A stretch of 64,000 bases of DNA from Sphingomonas sp. Root241 (GTDB taxonomy: Bacteria > Pseudomonadota > Alphaproteobacteria > Sphingomonadales > Sphingomonadaceae): contig NZ_LMIV01000001.1 in NCBI RefSeq assembly GCF_001428865.1, positions 1,318,236 through 1,382,235 on the forward strand. The letters are read 5' to 3'. The notes under the pieces were generated by a model that did no database searches, was not told the origin of the DNA, and saw nothing but the letters and a program-made list of their open reading frames with translations. Position numbers and translations under genes: made by a program. Numbering within the stretch: position 1 is the stretch's first letter; the number at the start of each line of letters is the position of its first letter. Below, in pieces: positions 39,661 to 47,403 of the stretch.

Positions 39661-40129
39661 CGTCTGGTCTCCCCTCGCTGCCAAATCTAACAGCTTGATT
39701 ACAATTCGCTACTGAATGTGGAATTTTTTCCTGCGAAGCGCGTCGGATACCTGCCAAGATGTCGACAATACCGCTCTCGCGAGTTTCGCATTCCCACACG
39801 GTGATCACTTGCCAACCTAGGGCTTCCAGTTCCGCCGCCACCCGAGCGTCACGCGCCACGTTCATGTCGAACTTCGCCTGCCAAAACTCTTCACGCGATT
39901 TGGGCGTCGACGCCTTCGGGCAGCCTGGATGCCGGTGCCAGAAGCAGCCATGCACGAACATTGCGATGCGGTACTTAGGGAAAACAAGATCGGGCTTTCC
40001 CGGCAGGTCCTTCCGGTGGAGTCTGAAGCGTAGGCCGAGAGAATGAGCGGCGCGGCGGACGCGCATCTCGGGCGTTGTGTTTTTGCCCCGCACCCGTGAC
40101 ATGAGCCAGGAGCGACGTTCGGGGGTCAA
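39653..40129 (-). CDS. vsr: very short patch repair endonuclease (Vsr)
   Basis: Vsr nicks DNA at T:G mismatches made by deamination of 5-methylcytosine. The 158-residue protein shows RRSWLMSRVRGKNTTPEMRVRRAAH, PDLVFPKYRIAMFVHGCFWH with the catalytic Asp and the FVHGCFWHRH zinc/active-site segment, and CP near KAS. The catalytic set looks complete. The start is probably TTG; no ATG fits. It lies 17 bp after dcm, the usual pairing. The C-terminus runs about 20 residues past the conserved domain and overlaps the next gene. Confidence 0.92.
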   Translation of the reverse strand: MTPERRSWLMSRVRGKNTTPEMRVRRAAHSLGLRFRLHRKDLPGKPDLVFPKYRIAMFVHGCFWHRHPGCPKASTPKSREEFWQAKFDMNVARDARVAAELEALGWQVITVWECETRESGIVDILAGIRRASQEKIPHSVANCNQAVRFGSEGRPDGG

Positions 40130-40146
40130 CCTATCGACCAGATGGA

Positions 40147-41316
40147 CTACTCCGCCGCTTCAGCGAGTTGTTCGCCTCTGCTTTCGATCATCGGCGTTTG
40201 TTCGGGCGCGTCCACATGTCTCGTCCCGTCCGGATCGATCATCTCCTCTGCTTCTGCGCCGGTCAGTCGATCACGGATGGCAACAAAAACTGCCTCCGCC
40301 ATAATTGGAGATACGCTGTTCCCTATCATCCGGAAGCTATGCCAAACGGTAGGATGAAAGAGGTGGTCGTCTGGGAATCCTTGAAGGCGCGCCGCTTCCC
40401 GTACGGTGATCACACGATCAAACTCGGGGTGGATTGGCCGGACCGATTGAAATGAGCCGAGATCGGCCCCGGTTCCGGCGCGCAATGTTGGGCATTGGCC
40501 GCCTAGGCGTAAACGCGGGTGGCGGCCGATTTTATCTACACCACCGGGCCGGACGTCATGGAAGCGCTTCACCACAGCGGAGGTGTGTACTGTGGGCCGA
40601 TGCCCTGTTGTAATGCGATTCTTCGCTCGCAGTGGGCGTGCGTATGACGTCGGAGCTCCCGGACGATCAATCGACCAGCGATCGAAGCCAGGTAAGTTGG
40701 GATCATCCTCGATGGGGCGCAGGTCCTTCAAGTCGGATAGCGCTTGCCGTACCGTAGCAGCGGGGCGTTTCAATGCTTCGACATCGGCAAGCGACAGAGG
40801 CGCTTTGCGGTCCCTCCGAATACCAATGACGAACATTCGGTTGCGCTTCGTGGCGGCACCGAAATCCGATGCATCCCATATGTTTGGGCCGAGAATGTCA
40901 TAGCGGTCGCTTACGAGCGCCAACGCATCATCTAGTACCGGTCGCGCGTCTTGATAAGCGAGCCCGCGCACATTCTCCATGACGAAGAACACCGGATCGA
41001 GTTCCGCAACAATGCGGAAGAAGTGCCGCAGCAAAAGACGCCGCGGATCTTTGGGGTCCCGCTTGCCCATGTCGCTGAAACCTTGGCAAGGGGGCCCTCC
41101 GAAAACACCGAACGCATTTCCCCCGATATCCGCACGAATTTCGGCGGCGGTAAGCGTGGCAACGTCACGGTGCCTGAGCACAGTGTTGGGGAAGTTAAGC
41201 GGATAAGACGAAGTGAGGATCGGGTCCAGATCGTAAGCAGCGGCGACAGAAAAGCCAGCCGCATGGGCTCCGCGCGAAAAGCCTCCCGTTCCGCAGAACA
41301 ATTCCACCAGTTTCAT
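40147..41316 (-). CDS. dcm: DNA (cytosine-5-)-methyltransferase
   Basis: This enzyme methylates C5 of cytosine in a specific DNA site. The motifs run in order over 389 residues: I LVELFCGTGGFSRG, IV GGPPCQGFSDMG with the catalytic Cys, VI VMENVRGL, VIII KRNRMFVIG, a variable target-recognition region around residues 200-300, IX REAARLQGFPD and X IGNSVSPIMAEAV. The target site cannot be read from sequence. It is first in the four-gene operon, 97 bp after the end of the DAHP synthase gene. Two upstream starts are possible. Confidence 0.94.
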   Translation of the reverse strand: MKLVELFCGTGGFSRGAHAAGFSVAAAYDLDPILTSSYPLNFPNTVLRHRDVATLTAAEIRADIGGNAFGVFGGPPCQGFSDMGKRDPKDPRRLLLRHFFRIVAELDPVFFVMENVRGLAYQDARPVLDDALALVSDRYDILGPNIWDASDFGAATKRNRMFVIGIRRDRKAPLSLADVEALKRPAATVRQALSDLKDLRPIEDDPNLPGFDRWSIDRPGAPTSYARPLRAKNRITTGHRPTVHTSAVVKRFHDVRPGGVDKIGRHPRLRLGGQCPTLRAGTGADLGSFQSVRPIHPEFDRVITVREAARLQGFPDDHLFHPTVWHSFRMIGNSVSPIMAEAVFVAIRDRLTGAEAEEMIDPDGTRHVDAPEQTPMIESRGEQLAEAAE

Positions 41317-41413
41317 CGATCCGACACCACCCTCCATGTCGGGGCAATGCTCTAGCACAACTCGATGCCTGCGCATCCCATAAACGACTAGTGTCGAGCC
41401 GCGATCAGCCGCC

Positions 41414-42997
41414 TCACGCCGCCTTCCGCCGCTCCGCCATCTCCGCATTCAGCATCTCCGCCAGCAGAAACGCCAGTTCCAGCGACTGCCCCGCGTTCAG
41501 CCGCGGGTCGCAGTGCGTGTGGTAGCGGTCGGCCAGCGATTGCTCGGTGACGTCGATTGCGCCGCCGGTGCATTCGGTGACGTTCTGGCCGGTCATCTCG
41601 GCGTGGATGCCGCCGGCGAAGGTGCCCTCGGCGCGGTGGACGGCGAAGAAGCCGCGGACTTCGGCGAGGATGCGCTCGAAGGGGCGGGTCTTGTAGCCGT
41701 TGGCGGCCTTGACGACGTTGCCGTGCATCGGGTCGCAGCTCCACACCACCGGATGGCCCTCGCGCTTGACCGCGCGGACGAGGGCGGGGAGGCCCTTCTC
41801 GATCTTGTCGTGGCCGTAGCGGGTGATCAGGGTCATGCGGCCGGGGACGCGCGCGGGGTTGAGCGTGTCGAGCAGGCGCAGCAGCGCGTCGGGCTCGAGG
41901 CTGGGGCCGCACTTCATCCCGATCGGATTGCCGATGCCGCGCAGGAACTCGACATGCGCGCTGCCCTCGAAGCGGGTGCGGTCGCCGATCCACAGGAAGT
42001 GCGCGCTGGTATCGTACCAGTCGCCGGTGAGGCTGTCCTGCCGGGTGAGCGCCTGCTCGTAGGGGAGGAGCAGGGCCTCGTGGCTGGTGTAGAACTGGGT
42101 GCCCTTCAATTGGGGGACAGTGTCGGGGTTGATGCCGCACGCCTCCATGAAATCGAGCGACTCGCCGATGCGGTCCGCCACGTCGGCGAACTTCTTCGAC
42201 CAGGGGCTGCGGCCCATGAAATCGAGCGTCCATTTGTGGACCTGGTGGAGATTGGCATAGCCGCCGGTGGCGAAGGCGCGCAGCAGGTTGAGCGTCGCGG
42301 CGGACTGCGAATAGCCCTGCACCATGCGCTGCGGATCGGGGATGCGGCTCTCGGGCGTGAAGGCGATGTCGTTGACGTTGTCGCCGCGGTAGCTGGGGAG
42401 CTCGACGCCGTCGATCGTCTCGGTATCGGCGCTGCGCGGCTTGGCGAACTGGCCGGCCATGCGGCCGAGCTTCACCGTGGGGAGCTTCGACGCGAAGGTG
42501 AGGACGACCGCCATCTGGAGGATGACGCGGAAGGTGTCGCGGATGTTGTTGGGGTGGAACTCGGCGAAGCTCTCGGCACAATCGCCGCCCTGGAGGAGGA
42601 AGGCCTCGCCGCGCGAGACGCGGGCGAGTTCGGTGGTGAGCTCGCGCGCCTCGCCGGCGAAGACGAGCGGGGGGAAATTGGCGAGCTGGGCCGTGGCGGC
42701 GTTCAGCGCGGCCTGATCGGGGTAATTGGGGAGCTGGCGGGCTTCGGCCTGGCGCCAGCTGTCGGGGGTCCAGCCCATGTCTTGCTCCAGATTGCGGACA
42801 TGGACGTACCAGTCCTGGTGATGGGCGATGCCGTTGGCGGCGATCTGGTTGAGCACGGCGGCGGAGGCGCGCTTGCCGTCCTCCTCCCAGCCCTGCACCG
42901 TCGAGCCGGGCGTGTCGAACCAGGCGCCGAATGCGGCGCGGGAAAGGGCGCGTTCCTCGCGGAAGCGGCGGATCTTGGAACCTGCTAGCGTCGTCAT
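41414..42997 (-). CDS. aroG: class II DAHP synthase with N-terminal XRE-like helix-turn-helix
   Basis: The enzyme condenses PEP and erythrose 4-phosphate, the first step of the shikimate pathway. From residue 74 on it is an ordinary class II protein. It has [15 protein letters not shown], the metal Cys in [48 protein letters not shown] and HTHCDPRLN. Residues 8-64 instead form an XRE-like helix-turn-helix ([18 protein letters not shown], then [20 protein letters not shown]) absent from usual family members. The internal Met74 has GGAG six bases upstream, so a second, normal-length product of about 454 residues may also be made. Confidence 0.9.
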   Translation of the reverse strand: MTTLAGSKIRRFREERALSRAAFGAWFDTPGSTVQGWEEDGKRASAAVLNQIAANGIAHHQDWYVHVRNLEQDMGWTPDSWRQAEARQLPNYPDQAALNAATAQLANFPPLVFAGEARELTTELARVSRGEAFLLQGGDCAESFAEFHPNNIRDTFRVILQMAVVLTFASKLPTVKLGRMAGQFAKPRSADTETIDGVELPSYRGDNVNDIAFTPESRIPDPQRMVQGYSQSAATLNLLRAFATGGYANLHQVHKWTLDFMGRSPWSKKFADVADRIGESLDFMEACGINPDTVPQLKGTQFYTSHEALLLPYEQALTRQDSLTGDWYDTSAHFLWIGDRTRFEGSAHVEFLRGIGNPIGMKCGPSLEPDALLRLLDTLNPARVPGRMTLITRYGHDKIEKGLPALVRAVKREGHPVVWSCDPMHGNVVKAANGYKTRPFERILAEVRGFFAVHRAEGTFAGGIHAEMTGQNVTECTGGAIDVTEQSLADRYHTHCDPRLNAGQSLELAFLLAEMLNAEMAERRKAA

Positions 42998-43009
42998 GAT
43001 GCGGGCGCC

Positions 43010-43062
43010 TTACCCCGACGGGGTAAATGGGCGCAAGGGGTAAAATTACCCTGAGCGGGTAA
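43010..43062. promoter_or_regulatory. GGGTAA/TTACCC operator-like array
   Basis: Five half-sites occur in 53 bp: TTACCCC (43010-43016) and GGGGTAA (43020-43026) form one palindrome with a 3-bp centre. GGGTAA (43038-43043) and TTACCC (43046-43051) form a second with a 2-bp centre. GGGTAA at 43057-43062 stands alone. The array starts 13 bp before the ATG of the helix-turn-helix DAHP synthase. The remaining 233 bp up to 43295 show no gene. Confidence 0.65.
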
Positions 43063-43295
43063 ATGTTCGGGGCGCTTGTGCGGAGGGCTGCGGAGGCATA
43101 GCCTGTACGGGCTGTCGGGAGTCGCAGGCCCGGCATGCGGCGCGGCCATGCGCCGGAACGGACATAGCGCGGCCACCGGACGACAGCCACAGGCGCGGAC
43201 GGACAGCGACGCGCAACGGGAGAGGCAGGAAGCTCCAGACGGGAGAGTTTCGTGCCCTTGGTTCGCGTGCGGGTTTTCATGATCAGGGGTGCCGC

Positions 43296-44120
43296 GTGAG
43301 TTTGCTCGCGTGGGCCGAGGCGTTGGCCGCGATGCTGGCGGCGGGGCTTGCCGCGGGGTTTGCGGGCGGGCTGTTCGGAATCGGCGGCGGGTTCGTGGTG
43401 GTGCCGGCCTTGTTCGCGGTGCTGCCGCTGCTGGGCGGCGCGCCAGAGGAGCTGGCGCATGTCGCGATCGGGACCTCGCTGGCGACGATCGTCGCGACGT
43501 CGATCCGATCGGTGCACGCCCACGCAAGGCGCGGGGCAGTGGACTTCGAGATATTGAAGAGCTGGGCGCCGTGGATCGTCGCGGGCGTGGGGGCAGGGGT
43601 GCTGCTCGCCGCGCGGGTGCCGGGGCCGGCGCTGGCGATCATCTTCGGCACCGGTGTGCTGGTGATGGCGCTGCATTTCCTGTTTCCGCTGCTCGGCGGG
43701 CGGCAGCTGGCCACCGAGATGCCTGGCGGGGCGGCGCGCGCGGGGATCGCGGGCGGGCTGGGCGCCTTCTCGTCGCTGCTGGGGATCGGCGGGGGAACGA
43801 TCGCGATCATCGTGATGACCCTGTGCGGCAAATCGATCCACCGCGCGATCGCGACGGCCTCGGGCGTGGGCGCGATCATCGCCGTGCCCGGCGTGATCGG
43901 CTTCGTCGCGATCGGGGCGGGCGCGCACGGGCTGCCTTATGGCTCGCTCGGCTATGTCAATCTGCCCGCCGCGGCGGTGGTGACCGCGGCGACCCTGCTC
44001 ACGGCGCCCTGGGGCGTGGCAGCGGCGCATGCGCTGAGCCCGGTGATGCTGCGGCGGAGCTTCGGAATCTATCTGGTGGCGATCGGGATATTGATGATCC
44101 GCAACGGCCTTTACGGCTGA
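43296..44120 (+). CDS. TauE/SafE-family sulfite or organic-anion exporter
   Basis: The 274-residue membrane protein has about eight helices in two repeats with the family's glycine-rich loops (GGLFGIGGGFVVVPAL and LGIGGGTIAIIVM). Members move sulfite, sulfonates or other small organic anions; the substrate cannot be told from sequence. The start is GTG. It is divergent from the DAHP synthase gene and 15 bp upstream of the aminotransferase gene, with which it may be cotranscribed. Confidence 0.87.
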   Translation: MSLLAWAEALAAMLAAGLAAGFAGGLFGIGGGFVVVPALFAVLPLLGGAPEELAHVAIGTSLATIVATSIRSVHAHARRGAVDFEILKSWAPWIVAGVGAGVLLAARVPGPALAIIFGTGVLVMALHFLFPLLGGRQLATEMPGGAARAGIAGGLGAFSSLLGIGGGTIAIIVMTLCGKSIHRAIATASGVGAIIAVPGVIGFVAIGAGAHGLPYGSLGYVNLPAAAVVTAATLLTAPWGVAAAHALSPVMLRRSFGIYLVAIGILMIRNGLYG

Positions 44121-44135
44121 ACAGGGAGACGGGCG

Positions 44136-45257
44136 ATGGTGACGGTATCGAGGCGGGGACTGATCGCGGCAGGCACGGCGACGGCGGCGTGCGCGGCGTT
44201 TCCGAGGGCGGCGTGGGGCACGGGCGCGGCGGCGAGCGAAGTGCCGCTGTTCGGGCCGGCGAAAGGCGTGGCTCTGCTGTCGCGCAACGAGAATCCCTAT
44301 GGCCCGGCACCGAGCGCGATCCGGGCGATCGCCGAATGGTCGGCCAAGGGGTGCTATTATGCCGACGAAGGCGCGCGGCGGCTGACCGCGATGATCGCCG
44401 AGCGCTTCGGCGTGACGCCGGACCATGTCGCGATCGGCAGCGGATCGACCGAGATATTGAGCGCGGCGGGGCTCGCCTTCGCCGGCAAGGGCGCGATCCT
44501 GTGCCCCGAATTGTTCTGGGACACGACTGCGCTCTATGCCGAGGCCAAGGGCGCGAAGCTCCAGCGCGTGGCACTGAAGCCGGACATGGACGTGGACCTC
44601 GACGCGATGGCCGCGGCGGTGGGGCCGGACACGGGGATGGTGCACATCTGCAACCCCAACAACCCGACCGGCCGCGTGCTCGACGGCGACAGCATGCGCG
44701 CCTTCGTCCGCGCGGCGAGCCCGAAGGCGACGGTGCTGGTCGACGAGGCCTATATCGAGCTGACCGATCGGCCCGAGTATAATTCGGTCGCGGCTCTGGT
44801 GAAGGAGGGGCACGACCTGGTCGTGTGCCGCACCTTCTCCAAGATCTATGGCATGGCGGGGCTGCGCGTGGGCTATGCGATCGGCCAGCCCGAGACGATC
44901 CGGAAGATCAGGGGGTACGAGATGAGCTTCGGCGGGAACACCGCGGGGCTGGCGGCGGCGATCGCGGCCTATGACGACACCGTGTTCACCACCTGGTCGA
45001 AGAGCCGCATCCTCGAGGCGCGCGCGATCATGCTCGCGGCGATCGAGAAAGCGGGGCTCGAGGCACTGCCGAGCCAGACCAATTTCCTGTTCGTGAAGGT
45101 GCCTGACGCGAACAAGATGAAGGACGCGATGGCGGCGAAGGGCATCCAGATTCGCGGCGCTTATGGCAAATGGAGCCAATATTCGCGCGTCTCGACCGGC
45201 AGGATCGAGGACGTGACGCGCTATGCCGCGGCCTTGCCCGAGGCGGCGCGCGCCTGA
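44136..45257 (+). CDS. Tat-exported PLP-dependent aminotransferase (HisC-like)
   Basis: The 373-residue protein is a fold-type I aminotransferase of the histidinol-phosphate type. LSRNENPYGP is near residue 47 and GSGSTEIL near 107. NPNNPTG binds the cofactor Asn, DEAYIELTDRPEY follows, and the Schiff-base Lys is in TFSKIYGMAGLRVGY. The first 28 residues are a twin-arginine signal (VSRRGLIAAGTATAACAAFP, ending AWG). It is therefore predicted to be folded with PLP in the cytoplasm and exported. Substrate unknown. The usual cytoplasmic HisC is not in this window. Confidence 0.85.
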   Translation: MVTVSRRGLIAAGTATAACAAFPRAAWGTGAAASEVPLFGPAKGVALLSRNENPYGPAPSAIRAIAEWSAKGCYYADEGARRLTAMIAERFGVTPDHVAIGSGSTEILSAAGLAFAGKGAILCPELFWDTTALYAEAKGAKLQRVALKPDMDVDLDAMAAAVGPDTGMVHICNPNNPTGRVLDGDSMRAFVRAASPKATVLVDEAYIELTDRPEYNSVAALVKEGHDLVVCRTFSKIYGMAGLRVGYAIGQPETIRKIRGYEMSFGGNTAGLAAAIAAYDDTVFTTWSKSRILEARAIMLAAIEKAGLEALPSQTNFLFVKVPDANKMKDAMAAKGIQIRGAYGKWSQYSRVSTGRIEDVTRYAAALPEAARA

Positions 45258-45313
45258 GGCTGGACCCGTCCGTGCTCCCGCGGCGTTGATGTTGCGGGGC
45301 ACGGAGACCGGCA

Positions 45314-45649
45314 ATGGATGATCTGGCGACGGAAGCTCTCGATTTCGACGACGAACTGGCAGCTGAGGAAGAGCAGGAGCAGGAGCGCGAGGCGTTCGGC
45401 GAGTCCGATTATGTGGCCGATCCGCGCGCGCTGTTCGGATCGGAGGCGGCGCGGGCGATGCTGGTGGTGCTGACCCGGCGGCTGGGGCCGGACTTCGCGC
45501 GCGAAGTGAGCGACGAGATGGCGTCGCGAACCTTCTCGTACCAGGCGGGCTGCCCCGACGACCGCAGCGACGGCAAGGCGATGGAGTATCTGCTCCGGGA
45601 CGCGTTCTGGGATAAATTGTTCGCGATGGAGGGACCTGACAGGGAATAG
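45314..45649 (+). CDS. acidic protein of unknown function
   Basis: I recognise no family. The 111-residue product has a strongly acidic N-terminus (DDELAAEEEQEQEREAFG) and a compact C-terminal part (ARAMLVVLTRRLGPDFAREV, then YLLRDAFWDKLFAMEG). No signal or membrane segment is present. GGACC-N17-CGTT at 45262-45287 differs from the EcfG consensus by one base, and its -10 end lies 26 bp before the ATG, so stress control is possible. A T-tailed hairpin follows. Confidence 0.6.
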   Translation: MDDLATEALDFDDELAAEEEQEQEREAFGESDYVADPRALFGSEAARAMLVVLTRRLGPDFAREVSDEMASRTFSYQAGCPDDRSDGKAMEYLLRDAFWDKLFAMEGPDRE

Positions 45650-45653
45650 GCGT

Positions 45654-45791
45654 CCCCCTCCCTGCAAGGGAGGGGCTAGGGGTGGGTAAGAAGAGGTCGG
45701 GCTCGATGCCCGGCCTTTTCTTTTCTCATCCTGCATCGCCGGGCTCGCTGGCGCTCGCACCCACCCCCAACCCCTCCCTTGCAGGGAGGGG
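45654..45791. repeat. palindromic element with internal terminator
   Basis: Arms at 45654-45687 and 45759-45791 are inverted copies built around CCCTCCCTGCAAGGGAGGG and a GGGGTGGGT tail. Between them is a hairpin (GGTCGGGC, loop TCGAT, GCCCGGCC, 45695-45715) followed by TTTTCTTTTC, an intrinsic terminator for the plus-strand acidic-protein gene. The element fills the gap between convergent genes. Confidence 0.85.
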
Positions 45792-45798
45792 AGTCCAG

Positions 45799-46734
45799 TC
45801 AGTAACCCGCCGCCAGATCGACTTCGTTCTTGAGCGGGCGGCCTCCGAGGAAGGCGTGGAGGTTCTCGACGAAGAGATTGGCGGCGCGGACGAACATGCG
45901 GGTCTGGCTGCGGCCCGAGAGGTGCATCGAGAGGATGATGTTGGGCGTGCTCCACAAGGGATGCTCGGGCGGAAGCGGCTCGGGCGTCACGGTGTCGAGG
46001 AAGGCGCCGGCGATGCGGCGCTTGGTGACGGCCTCGATCAGGGCGTCCTGATCGATCAGCTCGCCGCGGCCGACATTGATGATCCAGGCCGAGGGCTTCA
46101 TCGCCTTGAGCTCGGCCTCGCCGATCATCGCGCGGCTCGCCTCGGTCGCGGGGGCGGCGAGGAAGATCCAGTCGAACTCGGCGAGGCGATCGCGCCAGGC
46201 GTCGGGGAGGATCGTGCCGGGAGCGCCGGTGCGAGTGACGCCGGTGACGCTCACGCCGAAAGCGGCGAGGCGCTCGCCGATCAGGCGGCCGATCGTGCCG
46301 TAGCCGATGACGAGTGCGCTGGTTTCGAACAATTCGAGCTTGCCGGGGGCGTCGAACGGCCATTCTCGCGTTTCGGCGATGCGGACGACCTGATCGTAGC
46401 GCTTGGCGGCGACGAGCGCGCCCATCACGGCATATTCGGCGACGGTGTGCGCGTTGACGCCGCTGCCGTTGGTGACGCGGGTGCCGCGGGCGAGGAGTTG
46501 CGCCTTGTCGAGCCGATCGAGCCCGGCATAGATCGTCGACAGCCATTTGAGCTTGGCGCCGGCGGCCACGGCGCGCGCCCATTCAGGCGGCTTGTTGATG
46601 TCGACCCAGCCGATATCGGCGTCGGCGACCATCTCCGCGGCTTCGTCGGCGGAGGCGAACCAGTGCACGTCCAGCCCCGCCGGAAGCTGCGGCTCGATCA
46701 GCGGCCGGGCCAGCGCGGGGAGGACGACCTTCAC
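45799..46734 (-). CDS. D-2-hydroxyacid dehydrogenase family protein
   Basis: The 311-residue protein has the two-domain fold of D-isomer hydroxyacid dehydrogenases: the NAD(P) loop VIGYGTIGRLIGERLAAFG near residue 139, NVGRGELIDQDAL with the substrate Arg, and a His in ILSMHLSGRS in place of the usual active-site His. The Glu of the triad is probably in TVTPEPLPPEHPLW. Substrate is likely a 2-keto or 2-hydroxy acid. It is one base from the TM2 gene upstream on the same strand. Confidence 0.87.
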   Translation of the reverse strand: MKVVLPALARPLIEPQLPAGLDVHWFASADEAAEMVADADIGWVDINKPPEWARAVAAGAKLKWLSTIYAGLDRLDKAQLLARGTRVTNGSGVNAHTVAEYAVMGALVAAKRYDQVVRIAETREWPFDAPGKLELFETSALVIGYGTIGRLIGERLAAFGVSVTGVTRTGAPGTILPDAWRDRLAEFDWIFLAAPATEASRAMIGEAELKAMKPSAWIINVGRGELIDQDALIEAVTKRRIAGAFLDTVTPEPLPPEHPLWSTPNIILSMHLSGRSQTRMFVRAANLFVENLHAFLGGRPLKNEVDLAAGY

Positions 46735-46735
46735 T

Positions 46736-47185
46736 TCAGTAACGGCGTGCGTAGCGATGCGCGAATTCGGCGTCCGACATGAGGAGATAGCGGATCGCGT
46801 CGATAAAGGCCCAGATGCCGGTGACGAGCAGGCCGATGATCGTCGCCGAGATCACCAGCATCAGCACCCCCGTGCCGTTGCGGCCGAGATAGAAACGGTG
46901 GATGCCCAGCGTGCCCAGAAAGAAGGCTAGCAATGCGGCGACGATCTTGTTGCGATCGTTCGCGACCGGCGGCGGGGCCGCGCCGACCGACGCCATGTCC
47001 GAATCGGGCAGGCGGAAGATGCGCAGTGCCCGCGTGCCCTCGATGGCGAAATCGATCCGCGCACCCACGGCCGGGCCTCTGGCGTCGCTCCAATCGTCCG
47101 GCCTGAAGGTGTAGCGATGGCCGTCCTCGCCCGAAATCTGGCCCTCGCCGCTGGTGCGATCGACGCCCAGTACCTGTCCCCGCAT
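46736..47185 (-). CDS. TM2-domain membrane protein with OB-like N-terminal domain
   Basis: The 149-residue product has an N-terminal beta domain (RGQVLGVDRTSGEGQISGED) that resembles a cold-shock-like OB fold. A C-terminal TM2 domain follows: two membrane helices around FFLGTLGIHRFYLGRNGTG and IIGLLVTGIWAFIDAIRYLL. This pairing is seen in other Proteobacteria; function is unknown. Upstream readings run through a palindromic repeat and are rejected. It is cotranscribed with the hydroxyacid dehydrogenase gene. Confidence 0.82.
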   Translation of the reverse strand: MRGQVLGVDRTSGEGQISGEDGHRYTFRPDDWSDARGPAVGARIDFAIEGTRALRIFRLPDSDMASVGAAPPPVANDRNKIVAALLAFFLGTLGIHRFYLGRNGTGVLMLVISATIIGLLVTGIWAFIDAIRYLLMSDAEFAHRYARRY

Positions 47186-47270
47186 TTTACGTACCCCGTG
47201 TTGATGTGCCGCTTTTGGCGAAAGCGGGGGTGGGAGCGCAAGGGGCGGGCGTCTCTTTTCCATATAACCC

Positions 47271-47379
47271 GTCACCCCCGCGAAAGCGGGGGCCCATCTC
47301 CTGCACATCCCGCATACGATACAGCCGTGATTGCCCGTGGCCTCTCCCCGAGATGGGCCCCCGCTTTCGCGGGGGTGAC
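47271..47379. repeat. palindromic element with perfect 30-bp inverted arms
   Basis: Arms 47271-47300 and 47350-47379 are perfect inverted copies that begin GTCACCCCCGCG and end GGGCCCATCTC. Each arm is also a hairpin (CCCCCGC-GAAA-GCGGGGG). The 49-bp centre has no coding potential. It lies between cysS and the TM2 gene, both on the minus strand, and would end the cysS transcript as a double hairpin. Confidence 0.9.
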
Positions 47380-47403
47380 GGTAAGGAGGAGAGGGGGAAG
47401 AGT

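Larger units (their letters stand above)
37365..41413. other. lower-GC defence island
   Basis: Four minus-strand genes with stop/start overlaps or very short gaps share a base composition well below the flanking genes. The island is bounded by a truncated helix-turn-helix sequence on one side and the DAHP synthase gene on the other. No integrase, tRNA or direct-repeat boundary is visible. Confidence 0.7.

Noticed and set aside
41388..45314. A 1308-codon open frame across the DAHP synthase and its neighbours
   Set aside because: It is antisense or out of frame to three clear genes and is Arg/Pro/His-rich, the mark of a shadow frame.
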